DNA of 17,829 nucleotides, taken from JBQCHF01 sp051953655. Lineage in GTDB: Bacteria > Actinomycetota > Actinomycetes > Motilibacterales > Motilibacteraceae. Shown here one piece after another: positions 6,893-14,544 of this stretch; positions within the stretch are counted from its first letter, which is position 1; every line of letters starts with the position of its first letter. Location of the stretch: positions 1-17,829 of the forward strand of contig JBQCIO010000200.1 of NCBI GenBank assembly GCA_051953655.1, written 5' to 3'. Both the position numbers and the translations under genes were made by a program. The notes below the pieces were generated by a model. It was not told where the DNA came from. It did not search any database and worked only from the letters and a program-made list of their open reading frames with translations.

Positions 6893-6904
6893 CGATCGGC
6901 GTGC

Positions 6905-9112
6905 TCAGGAGACGGCGTCGGCCGCCGGCCGGTAGAGCCACAGCGTGCCCAGCGGCGGGACGCGCAGGGTGGCCGAGGCGGCCTGGCCGTGCCAGGGCTC
7001 CTCGACGGCCTCGACGGCGCCGAGGTTGCCGACGCCGGAGCCGACGTAGGACTCGGCGTCGGTGTTCACCAGCTCCTGCCACTCGCCGGCGAAGGGCAGG
7101 CCGATCTTGTAGCCCTCGTGCGGGCTGCCGGAGAAGTTGGCGACGCAGGCCAGCGCCGAGCCGTCACGTCCCCAGCGCAGGAACGAGAACGTGTTGTTGC
7201 CGGCGTCGTTGGCGTCGATCCACTGGAAGCCCTCGGGGTCGTCGTCGCGCCAGAGGGCGGGGGTGGCGTTGTAGGCGGCGTTGAGGTCGCGCAGCAGCAG
7301 CTGCACGCCGCGGTGGTCGGGGTTGTCGGTGAGCCACCAGTCCAGGTCGCGGCCCTCGGACCACTCGGACTCCTGGGCGAACTCCTGGCCCATGAACAGC
7401 AGCTGCTTGCCCGGGTGGGCCCACATGAAGGCGAGGTAGGCGCGCACGTTGGCCAGCTGCTGCCAGCGGTCGCCGGGCATCTTGCGCAGCAGCGAGCCCT
7501 TGCCGTGGACGACCTCGTCGTGGCTGATCGGCAGGATGAAGTGCTCGGACCAGGCGTACATCATCGAGAACGTCATCTGGTGGTGGTGGTACTGCCGGTA
7601 GATGGGCGAGCGCTCCATGTACGACAGCGAGTCGTGCATCCACCCCATGTTCCACTTGAACCCGAAGCCCAGCCCGCCCAGGTGCGTGGGCCGGGTGACG
7701 CCGGGCCACGACGTCGACTCCTCGGCGATGGTGACGATGCCCGGCACCCGGCGGTAGGCGGTGGCGTTCATCTCCTGCAGGAACGAGACGGCGTCGAGGT
7801 TCTCCCGGCCGCCGTACTGGTTGGGCAGCCACTCGCCGTCCTTGCGCGAGTAGTCCAGGTAGAGCATCGAGGCGACGGCGTCGACCCGCAGGCCGTCGAT
7901 GTGGAACTCCTCCAGCCAGAACAGCGCGTTGGCCACGAGGAAGTTGCGCACCTCGCGCCGGCCGAAGTCGAAGACGTAGGTGCCCCAGTCCGGCTGCTCG
8001 CCGCGGCGCGGGTCGGCGTGCTCGTTGAGGGGCGTGCCGTCGATGCGGGCCTGCGCCCTGGCGTCTTGGGGGATGTGCGCGGGCACCCAGTCGACGATGA
8101 CGCCGCCCCCGGCCTGGTGCAGCCGGTCGACGAGGTAGCGGAACTCGTCGGGCGAGCCGAACCGCGACGTCGGGGCGTAGTAGGAGGAGACCTGGTAGCC
8201 CCACGAGCCGCCGAACGGGTGCTCGGAGACCGGCAGGAGCTCGACGTGGGTGAAGCCCATCCAGGTGACGTAGCCGACCAGGTCGTCGGCGAGCTGGCGG
8301 TAGGACCGGCCCTGCCGCCAGGAGCCGAGGTGCACCTCGTAGATGCTCATCGGCCCGGCCTGCAAGTCCTCCTGCGCCCGGCGCTCGAGCCAGGTCTGGT
8401 CGTCCCACTCGTACTGCGGGGTGTGCACGACCGAGGCGGTGGCCGGCGGGGTCTCGGTGGCGAAGGCCATCGGGTCGGCCTTCTGCCGCCACACGCTGTC
8501 CCGGCCGAGGATCTCGTACTTGTAGCGGGTGCCGTCGCCGATGCCGGGGACGAACAGCTCCCACACGCCGCTGGAGCCGAGCGACCGCATCGGGTGCGCG
8601 CGCCCGTCCCAGTAGTTGAAGTCGCCGACGACGCGCACGCCGCGGGCGTTGGGCGCCCAGACTGCGAAGGACGTGCCGGTGATCTCGCCACCGACCGACG
8701 GGTAGCTGCGCACGTGGGCGCCGAGGACGTCCCACAGGCGCTCGTGCCGGCCCTCGCCGATGAGGTGCAGGTCGACCTCGCCGAGCGTCGGCAGGAACCG
8801 GTAGGGGTCGTCCTGCACGCCCGGCTCGCCGTCGTAGGCCACCTCGAGCCGGTAGTCGGGGGCGTCCGGGCTGCCGGGCAGCACACCCACCCAGACCCCG
8901 CCGTGCTCGTGCTCGAGCGGGTGGCGCTGGTCCCCCACGACGGCGGTGACGCTGGTGGCCCACGGGCGCAGGGCGCGGACGGTGGTGCTCCTGCCGTCGG
9001 GGTGCGGCCCCAGCACCGAGTGCGGGTCGTGGTGCGCTCCGCCGACGAGCCGGTCCAGCTCCTCGCGGCTCACCGGGCGCGGAGTGGTGGCGGTCGGGGT
9101 CTTCTTGCTCAC
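6905..9112 (-). CDS. glgB: 1,4-alpha-glucan branching enzyme
   Basis: GH13 enzyme that cleaves alpha-1,4 glucan chains and re-attaches them by alpha-1,6 links, creating branches in glycogen or the capsular glucan precursor. It has 735 aa, close to the mycobacterial enzyme. An N-terminal module (about 15-115, starting HHDPHSVLGPH) precedes a CBM48 domain (about 147-200, FAVWAPNARGVRVVGDFNYW). The catalytic barrel has the nucleophile in GLRVDAVASMLYLDYS (D411), the acid/base in IAEESTSWPGV (E464) and the transition-state Asp in ISHDEVVHGKGS (D532). A C-terminal beta domain ends the protein. The start is GTG at 9112 with GAGGAG at 9119-9124, 6 nt upstream. It is the last gene of the operon, 22 nt after mak, and ends 12 bases before a strong hairpin. 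Confidence 0.97.
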   Translation of the reverse strand: MSKKTPTATTPRPVSREELDRLVGGAHHDPHSVLGPHPDGRSTTVRALRPWATSVTAVVGDQRHPLEHEHGGVWVGVLPGSPDAPDYRLEVAYDGEPGVQDDPYRFLPTLGEVDLHLIGEGRHERLWDVLGAHVRSYPSVGGEITGTSFAVWAPNARGVRVVGDFNYWDGRAHPMRSLGSSGVWELFVPGIGDGTRYKYEILGRDSVWRQKADPMAFATETPPATASVVHTPQYEWDDQTWLERRAQEDLQAGPMSIYEVHLGSWRQGRSYRQLADDLVGYVTWMGFTHVELLPVSEHPFGGSWGYQVSSYYAPTSRFGSPDEFRYLVDRLHQAGGGVIVDWVPAHIPQDARAQARIDGTPLNEHADPRRGEQPDWGTYVFDFGRREVRNFLVANALFWLEEFHIDGLRVDAVASMLYLDYSRKDGEWLPNQYGGRENLDAVSFLQEMNATAYRRVPGIVTIAEESTSWPGVTRPTHLGGLGFGFKWNMGWMHDSLSYMERSPIYRQYHHHQMTFSMMYAWSEHFILPISHDEVVHGKGSLLRKMPGDRWQQLANVRAYLAFMWAHPGKQLLFMGQEFAQESEWSEGRDLDWWLTDNPDHRGVQLLLRDLNAAYNATPALWRDDDPEGFQWIDANDAGNNTFSFLRWGRDGSALACVANFSGSPHEGYKIGLPFAGEWQELVNTDAESYVGSGVGNLGAVEAVEEPWHGQAASATLRVPPLGTLWLYRPAADAVS

Positions 9113-9134
9113 GACAGGCTCCTCGCTGGTCGGA

Positions 9135-10577
9135 TCAGCTCGCCGCGGCGAGCCGCTCGATCGCGGACATGGGGATGCGCAGCCAGGACGGGCGGTTGCG
9201 GGCCTCGTAGACGACCTCGTAGACCGCCTTGTCGGTCTCGAGCGCCCGCAGGAGCACGTCGCTCTCGCGCGGGTCCCGGCCGCTCACCGTGCCGTAACCC
9301 TCGCAGAACGCATCGCGGTTGCGCTCTGCCCACTCGGCTGCCCGGTACTCCAGCTGCGCCGCTCCCGGGCGGTCGACGAGCAGGTGCCGGGCGGCGTAGT
9401 CGAACGAGCGCAGCATCCCGGCGACGTCCTTGAGCGGGGTGTCCAGCGCCCGCCGCTCGTCCAGCGACTTGGCCGGCTCGCCCTCGAAGTCGAGCAGCTT
9501 CCAGCCGTCGATGGTCCGCATCACCTGGCCGAGGTGGTAGTCGCCGTGCACCCGCTGCACCTGCACCGGCTCGTCCAGGTGAACGAGCCGGCCGAAGGTG
9601 TCCGACAGTGCGTCGGAGAACGGCTCGAGGTGCGGCACCTCGCTGACGGCCCGGTCCAGCCTGGCCTGCATGGCCTCGGCCATCCCGGCCAGCTGCTCGA
9701 CCTCGAGCACACCGGTGTCCAGCGTGCGGGCGAGGTCGGCGTGCACCTCGGCGGTGGCGGCCCCGAGCCGGGCCGCCTCCCCGGCGAAGTCGCCGCCGAC
9801 CTCCTCGGCGTGCAGGTCGCCCTCGGCGTAGAGGTCGCGCACGCTCGCCTTGGCCATCTCCCAGCCCTCGGTGCCGTTGCGCAGGAACTCCTGCAGCATG
9901 GCCAGGCTGCCGTCGAGCTGGAGGCCGTCGGCACGCCAGCGTCCCTCGAGCCACCCGAGAGGCTCGGCCACGTGGGCGGACCCGGCCGAGGCCAGCGCCT
10001 CGTGGATCTCGATGTCGGGGTTGAGCCCCGGCGCCAGGCGCCGGAACACCTTGAGGATCGCGACGTCGCCGAAGATCAGCGAGGTGTTGCTCTGCTCGGC
10101 GCCGATCACGATGGAGCGCGCGTCGGTGGGCACCGCTCCGCCGGAGGGAGCCGGGTGGAAGACCAGGTCGTCGGTGGCCCGGGCCTCGGCGAGGCCCTCG
10201 AGCCAGAGCCCGGTGATCTCCTTGTCGTGCAGGGCGTCGTAGATCCACAGCCGGCCCTCGCCGCCGGGTGCGGGCTCCTCGCTCACCAGGACGTGGGCGA
10301 GGGAGTCGACCGGCTCGCGGTGCACGACCAGGGGCAGCTGGTAGACCTCGACCTCGCCGGTGGCGTACTCGACGCGCACCAGGTCGATCCGGACCTGCGG
10401 GTCTGCCGGCTGCAGCAGGGCCAGGGTGCTCGAGCCGGTGACCTGCCACTGGCGGCCCTTGCCCGAGAACCAGCGCTGCCGGCTGAGGTACTCGCCCAGC
10501 AGCCCCGACTCGATGACGGGCTCCACGGTGCGCTGCCCGATCCCGCCGGCGTCGCCGCCGTTGCCCGCGCCGCTCAC
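9135..10577 (-). CDS. mak: Maltokinase (Pep2)
   Basis: ATP-dependent kinase that converts maltose to maltose-1-phosphate, the donor for GlgE. It has 480 aa from GTG 10577, against about 455 in mycobacteria. An N-terminal domain containing LSRQRWFSGKGRQ precedes an aminoglycoside-phosphotransferase-like kinase fold: AILKVFRRL with its Lys, the catalytic loop RVHGDYHLGQV (about 342-350) and the metal-binding LDFEGEP (about 360), all characteristic of maltokinases. The first 15 residues are Gly-rich and probably flexible. The reading frame stays open far upstream inside treS, but the start is set by the GTGA overlap with the treS stop and by the Mak motifs beginning soon after. In M. tuberculosis TreS and Pep2 form a complex, and the tight coupling here fits equal production. 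Confidence 0.93.
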   Translation of the reverse strand: MSGAGNGGDAGGIGQRTVEPVIESGLLGEYLSRQRWFSGKGRQWQVTGSSTLALLQPADPQVRIDLVRVEYATGEVEVYQLPLVVHREPVDSLAHVLVSEEPAPGGEGRLWIYDALHDKEITGLWLEGLAEARATDDLVFHPAPSGGAVPTDARSIVIGAEQSNTSLIFGDVAILKVFRRLAPGLNPDIEIHEALASAGSAHVAEPLGWLEGRWRADGLQLDGSLAMLQEFLRNGTEGWEMAKASVRDLYAEGDLHAEEVGGDFAGEAARLGAATAEVHADLARTLDTGVLEVEQLAGMAEAMQARLDRAVSEVPHLEPFSDALSDTFGRLVHLDEPVQVQRVHGDYHLGQVMRTIDGWKLLDFEGEPAKSLDERRALDTPLKDVAGMLRSFDYAARHLLVDRPGAAQLEYRAAEWAERNRDAFCEGYGTVSGRDPRESDVLLRALETDKAVYEVVYEARNRPSWLRIPMSAIERLAAAS

Positions 10578-12334
10578 GCCATTCCCCCGTCCATCGGCAT
10601 CCCTTCCGTCGGCATTCCCTCCTGCGGCACGTCGACCGGCCGTGCCAGTCGGAACCAGTAGAACGAGTGTCCGGCCAGCGTGAGCAGGTAGGGCAGCTCC
10701 CCGATCTGGGGGAACTCGACGCCGCCGAGCAGCTCGATCGGCCGCCAGTGCTCCCACCGGCGCAGGTCCAGCTCGACCGGCTGCGGGAACCGGGAGAGGT
10801 TGTTGACGCACAGCACGACGTCGTCGCCGAACTCGCGCACGAATGAGAGCACGCTGGGGTTGGAGCCGCCCAGGTCCTCCCAGTTGCCCAGGCCGAAGGC
10901 CGGGTTCTGCTTGCGCACGGCGATGAGCCGGCGGGTCCAGTGCAGCAGCGAGGTGGTGCTGGCCAGCTGCGCCTCGACGTTGGTGACCTGGTAGCCGTAG
11001 ATCGGGTCCATGATCACCGGCAGGTAGAGCTGCCCGGGGTTGCAGGTGGAGAACCCGGCGTTGCGGTCCGGGGTCCACTGCATCGGCGTGCGGACGCCGT
11101 CGCGGTCGCCCAGCCAGATGTTGTCGCCCATCCCGATCTCGTCGCCGTAGTAGAGGACGGGCGAGCCGGGCAGGGAGAGCAGCAGCGCGGTGAACAGCTC
11201 GAGCTGGTTGCGGTCGTTGTCCAGCAGCGGCGCCAACCGCCTGCGGATGCCGATGTTGGCCTTCATCCGCGGGTCGCTGGCGTACTCCGACCACATGTAG
11301 TCGCGCTCTTCGTCGGTGACCATCTCGAGCGTGAGCTCGTCGTGGTTGCGCAGGAAGATGCCCCACTGGCAGTTGGCCGGGATCTTCGGTGTGGACGACA
11401 TGATCTCGGAGATGGGGTAGCGCGACTCGCGGCGCACGCCCATGAACAGGCGCGGCATCACCGGGAAGTGGAAGGCCATGTGGCACTCGTCGCCGCCGGT
11501 CTCCGGGTCGCCGAAGTACTCCACCACGTCGCCCGGCCACTGGTTGGCCTCGCACAGCAGCACCCGGTCCGGGTAGAGCCGGTCGACCTCGGCGCGCACC
11601 TCCCGCAGGAAGGCGTGCGTGGCCGGCAGGTTCTCGCAGTTGGTGCCCTCCTCCTCGAACAGGTAGGGCACGGCGTCGAGCCGGAAGCCGTCGATGCCGA
11701 GGTCCAGCCAGAAGCGCAGCGCCTCCAGCACCGCCTCGCGGACCCGGGGGTTCTCGAAGTTCAGGTCCGGCTGGTGGGCGAAGAACCGGTGCCAGAAGTA
11801 CTGCTTGCGCACCGGATCGTAGGTCCAGTTGGAGGTCTCGGTGTCGACGAAGATGATCCGCGCGTCCGAGTACCTGTCGTCGCTGTCGGACCACACGTAG
11901 AAGTCGCCGTAGGGACCCTCGGGGTCCGAGCGCGACGCCTGGAACCAGGGGTGCTGGTCCGAGGTGTGGTTCATGACGAAGTCGATGATCACGCGGATGC
12001 CGCGGGCGTGGGCGTTGTCCATGAACTCGACGAAGTCGCCGATCGTGCCGAACTCCGGCAGCACCGACACGTAGTCGGAGACGTCGTAGCCGCCGTCACG
12101 CAGCGGGCTGGCGAAGAACGGGGGCAGCCACAGGCAGTCGACGCCGAGCCACTGCAGGTAGTCCAGCTTCTCGGTGAGCCCGCGCAGGTCGCCGGTGCCG
12201 TTGCCGTCGGAGTCCTTGAAGGCCCGCACGAGGACCTCGTAGAACACGGCCCGCTTGTACCAGTGCGGATCGTGCTCGGCCTCGTCGGTGAGGAACGGCT
12301 CGATGGCGTTGTCGCTGTGCACGACGTCGGTCAC
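10574..12334 (-). CDS. treS: Trehalose synthase (maltose alpha-D-glucosyltransferase)
   Basis: GH13 enzyme that interconverts trehalose and maltose; in the GlgE pathway it supplies maltose to Mak. It has 586 aa, a normal length. The N-terminal HWYKRAVFYEVLVRAFKDSD is typical. Catalytic residues are D220 in FRLDAVPYLF (nucleophile), E262 in LLCEANQWP (acid/base) and D332 in LRNHDELTLEM. GTG 12334 is supported by GGAGGA at 12342-12347 (minus strand), 7 nt upstream, and by the GTGA overlap with the glgE stop. The C-terminus ends in a Met/Gly/Pro tail with the repeats EGMPTEGMPMDGG, probably disordered, just before mak. It is not fused to Mak, although such fusions exist in other bacteria. Confidence 0.96.
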   Translation of the reverse strand: MTDVVHSDNAIEPFLTDEAEHDPHWYKRAVFYEVLVRAFKDSDGNGTGDLRGLTEKLDYLQWLGVDCLWLPPFFASPLRDGGYDVSDYVSVLPEFGTIGDFVEFMDNAHARGIRVIIDFVMNHTSDQHPWFQASRSDPEGPYGDFYVWSDSDDRYSDARIIFVDTETSNWTYDPVRKQYFWHRFFAHQPDLNFENPRVREAVLEALRFWLDLGIDGFRLDAVPYLFEEEGTNCENLPATHAFLREVRAEVDRLYPDRVLLCEANQWPGDVVEYFGDPETGGDECHMAFHFPVMPRLFMGVRRESRYPISEIMSSTPKIPANCQWGIFLRNHDELTLEMVTDEERDYMWSEYASDPRMKANIGIRRRLAPLLDNDRNQLELFTALLLSLPGSPVLYYGDEIGMGDNIWLGDRDGVRTPMQWTPDRNAGFSTCNPGQLYLPVIMDPIYGYQVTNVEAQLASTTSLLHWTRRLIAVRKQNPAFGLGNWEDLGGSNPSVLSFVREFGDDVVLCVNNLSRFPQPVELDLRRWEHWRPIELLGGVEFPQIGELPYLLTLAGHSFYWFRLARPVDVPQEGMPTEGMPMDGGMA

Positions 12335-14346
12335 GGATGCGTCCTCCGCACGGAGAAGACGTGGGCGGGTTCGTGGAACGGGTCGAGGCGCACGTAGTTC
12401 GCCGCGCCCCAGCGGTAGTCGGCCCCCGTGAGCTCGTCGTGCACCGCGAAGCTGTCCTCCCAGGACATGCCGAGCGCCGGCAGGTCCAGGCGCACGGTGG
12501 TCGCGCGGGTGCCGTGCGGGTCGAGGTTGACCACGACGATGACCAGGTCCTCCTTGCCGTTCTCGTCCACCAGGGACTTGGAGAAGGCGAGGACCGCATC
12601 GTCGTCGGCGTGGTGGAAGCGCAGGTTGCGGATGCGCTGCAGCGCCGGGTGGTCGCGCCGGACCTGGTTGAGGCGCGTGATGTAGGGCGCCAGCGAGCGA
12701 CCCTCGCGCTCGGCGGCGTCCCAGTCGCGCGGGCGGTACTGGTACTTCTCCGAGTCCAGGTACTCCTCGCTGCCCGGGCGCACCGCCACGTGCTCGAACA
12801 GCTCGTAGCCGGAGTAGACGCCCCAGGTGGGGGAGAGCATCGAGGCGAGGACGGCCCGGATCTTGAACATGGCCGGCCCGCCGTACTGCAGCGAGGCGTG
12901 CAGGATGTCCGGCGTGTTCACGAAGAAGTTGGGCCGCATGTAGGCCGCCGCCGGCCCGGACAGCTCACGGAGGTACTCCTCGAGCTCCCACTTCGCGGTG
13001 CGCCAGGTGAAGTAGGTGTAGGACTGGTGGAAACCCACCTTGGCCAGCGTGTGCATCATCGGCGGCCGGGTGAACGCCTCGGCCAGGAACAGCACGTCCG
13101 GGTCGGTCTTGCGGACCTCGTCCAGCAGCCAGGCCCAGAAGCTGACCGGCTTCGTGTGCGGGTTGTCCACCCGGAAGATGCGCACCCCGTGCGACATCCA
13201 CAGCCGCACCACCCGCAGCACCTCGGCGTAGAGCCCCTTGGGGTCGCGGTCGAAGTTGATCGGGTAGATGTCCTGGTACTTCTTGGGCGGGTTCTCGGCG
13301 TAGGCGATGGTGCCGTCGGCGAGCACCGTGAACCACTCCGGGTGCTCCTTGACCCACGGGTGGTCCGGCGTGGCCTGCAGCGCGAGGTCGATGGCGACCT
13401 CCATGCCGAGCTCGCGGCTGCGGGCGACGAAGGCGTCGAAGTCCTCGAAGGTGCCGAGGTCGGGGTGGATGGCGTCGTGGCCGCCGTCCTCGGAGCCGAT
13501 GGCCCACGGCGAGCCGGGGTCGTGCGGCCCGGGCGTGAGGGTGTTGTTCGGGCCCTTGCGGTTGGTCTGACCGATGGGGTGGACCGGCGGCAGGTAGACG
13601 ACGTCGAAGCCCATCGCCGCGACCGCGGGCAGCCGCTCGGCCGCCGTGCGGAACGTGCCGGACTGCCAGGAGCCGTCCTCGCGCTGGAACGCCCCCTCGG
13701 ACCGGGGGAACAGCTCGTACCAGCTCCCGAACAGAGCGCGGGGACGGTCGACCTGCAGCGGGATCCGCTCGCTGCTGGTGACGAGGTCGCGCACCGGATG
13801 CTGGGCGAGGACGGCGGCGACCTCGGGGGCGGTGGCCGCGGCCATCCGGGCCTCGACCGGGCGCTCGGTGTCGCGCAGGGCGACCGCGACGTCCCTGAGC
13901 AGCTGCCGCTTGTCGCCCTTGGGGGCGGCCTTGGCGGCGCGCTCGAAGAGCAGCGCGCCCTCCTCGAGCATGAGGTCGACGTCGATGCCCGCGGGCACCT
14001 TGATGCCGGCGTCGTGGAACCAGGTGGCGAGCGGGTCGCTCCACGCCTCGACCGCGAAGGACCAGCGGCCCTCGGCGTCGGGGGTGACCCAGGCCTCCCA
14101 GCGGTCGGTGCCGCCGCCGAGCTCGGGCGGCACGTCGCCGGTGCCCGGCGCCATCGGGCTCATCGGGGTCCAGGGACCCTTCGTGCCGTCCGGCGCGCGC
14201 AGGACCACGTTGGCGCTGACGGCGTCGTGCCCTTCCCGGAACACCGTCGCGCTCACACGGAAGGTCTCGCCGACCACCGCCTTGGCGGGGTAGCGACCGC
14301 AGCCGACCAGCGGCTGCACGTCCACGATGGGGATGCGTCCAGTCAT
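12331..14346 (-). CDS. glgE: Alpha-1,4-glucan:maltose-1-phosphate maltosyltransferase
   Basis: GH13_3 enzyme that transfers maltosyl units from maltose-1-phosphate to alpha-1,4-glucan chains. It has 671 aa. An N-terminal beta-sandwich (GRIPIVDVQPLVGCGRYPAK onwards) is followed by a helical dimerisation region and the GH13 barrel with PPVHPIGQTNRKG. Catalytic residues fall at D394 (FRVDNPHTKP), E423 (LAEAFTRPP) and D480 (NTPDILH). These are the same numbers I recall for Streptomyces coelicolor GlgE, which strongly supports ATG 14346 as the start. The frame is open well upstream into glgP on the opposite strand, but that part is shadow. No Shine-Dalgarno sequence is seen, and a TAGGTT at -9 suggests a leaderless or near-leaderless transcript. 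It is the first gene of the operon, with its stop overlapping the treS start. Confidence 0.97.
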   Translation of the reverse strand: MTGRIPIVDVQPLVGCGRYPAKAVVGETFRVSATVFREGHDAVSANVVLRAPDGTKGPWTPMSPMAPGTGDVPPELGGGTDRWEAWVTPDAEGRWSFAVEAWSDPLATWFHDAGIKVPAGIDVDLMLEEGALLFERAAKAAPKGDKRQLLRDVAVALRDTERPVEARMAAATAPEVAAVLAQHPVRDLVTSSERIPLQVDRPRALFGSWYELFPRSEGAFQREDGSWQSGTFRTAAERLPAVAAMGFDVVYLPPVHPIGQTNRKGPNNTLTPGPHDPGSPWAIGSEDGGHDAIHPDLGTFEDFDAFVARSRELGMEVAIDLALQATPDHPWVKEHPEWFTVLADGTIAYAENPPKKYQDIYPINFDRDPKGLYAEVLRVVRLWMSHGVRIFRVDNPHTKPVSFWAWLLDEVRKTDPDVLFLAEAFTRPPMMHTLAKVGFHQSYTYFTWRTAKWELEEYLRELSGPAAAYMRPNFFVNTPDILHASLQYGGPAMFKIRAVLASMLSPTWGVYSGYELFEHVAVRPGSEEYLDSEKYQYRPRDWDAAEREGRSLAPYITRLNQVRRDHPALQRIRNLRFHHADDDAVLAFSKSLVDENGKEDLVIVVVNLDPHGTRATTVRLDLPALGMSWEDSFAVHDELTGADYRWGAANYVRLDPFHEPAHVFSVRRTHP

Positions 14347-14354
14347 CGCGCAGC

Positions 14355-14360
14355 AACCTA
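14355..14360 (-). promoter_or_regulatory. Possible -10 element for the glgE operon
   Basis: On the minus strand TAGGTT (TANNNT pattern) ends 8 nt before the glgE ATG, which would start transcription within a few bases of the start codon. No convincing -35 is visible; the nearest candidate is TGTCCG at 14378-14383. A 10-bp palindrome, GTCCCGGGAC (14385-14394), lies just upstream. Confidence 0.35.
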
Positions 14361-14486
14361 CCCACGACGGGCGGTCGCGGACACGTCCCGGGACCGAGCG
14401 GTGAGATGCGCCGCTCTGCTCAGCGGCAGGTCGCGGCCGCCGTACCTGCATGGACGGGTCCCGGAAGAGCCCAGGACGTGGCAAGC

Positions 14487-14505
14487 CCTTGCACTGGCTG
14501 CAAGG
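14487..14505. promoter_or_regulatory. 19-bp operator-like palindrome between glgE and glgP
   Basis: CCTTGCACTGGCTGCAAGG has 7-bp arms (CCTTGCA/TGCAAGG) around a 5-bp centre. It ends 2 bases upstream of the likely glgP -35 and lies in the spacer shared with the divergent glgE operon. The CTTGCA/TGCAAG half-sites resemble those I remember for LacI-family maltose regulators in streptomycetes; that link is from memory and unproven. Confidence 0.5.
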
Positions 14506-14507
14506 AC

Positions 14508-14537
14508 CTGACAAGGAGGGTCGGCTGGCCCTAGTGT
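14508..14537 (+). promoter_or_regulatory. Probable glgP promoter giving a leaderless mRNA
   Basis: CTGACA (14508-14513) and TAGTGT (14532-14537) are separated by 18 bp. The -10 ends 5 nt before GTG 14543 and 7 nt before GTG 14545, so transcription would begin at the start codon. AAGGAGGG at 14513-14520 looks like a ribosome-binding site but is about 24 nt from the start, too far to serve. Confidence 0.55.
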
Positions 14538-14544
14538 CCCGCGT

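Larger units (their letters stand above)
6471..6893. repeat. About 423-bp imperfect inverted repeat filling the thioredoxin-glgB gap
   Basis: This non-coding block reads similarly on both strands. Outer arms: the hairpin at 6472-6521 and the reverse complement of the hairpin at 6843-6892 align along their length, including the following ACGTA and CGGCGC. Inner arms: 6581-6601 (containing GCGCTGGTGACGG) matches the reverse complement of 6779-6799 at 20 of 21 positions. Centre: three 17-bp palindromes at 6647-6725. The midpoints of the matching pairs fall at 6682-6690, so the symmetry is global rather than a few separate hairpins. No protein family is recognised in any frame, and no obvious target-site duplication flanks it. 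It could be a MITE or REP-like element, a structured RNA, or a bidirectional terminator grown by duplication. Confidence 0.75.

Noticed and set aside
6471..6893. Insertion sequence with transposase remnants
   Set aside because: No frame in the interval resembles a transposase, and no target-site duplication was found at the ends.
10578..11894. Upstream extension of the mak frame into treS
   Set aside because: The extension overlaps TreS out of frame and is Arg/Ala-rich. Mak motifs begin only after 10577, where a GTGA coupling start lies.
14489..14494. TTGCAC as the -35 of glgP
   Set aside because: It lies 37 bp from TAGTGT, too far. It is part of the palindrome, and CTGACA at 14508 has proper 18-bp spacing.
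6989..14511. Very long plus-strand open frames opposite glgB, mak, treS and glgE (6989-9433, 8946-10661, 10940-12397, 12337-14511)
   Set aside because: They are mirror frames of genes with intact catalytic motifs. Their proteins are Gly/Val/Arg/His-rich with no recognisable domain, as expected opposite GC-rich codons.
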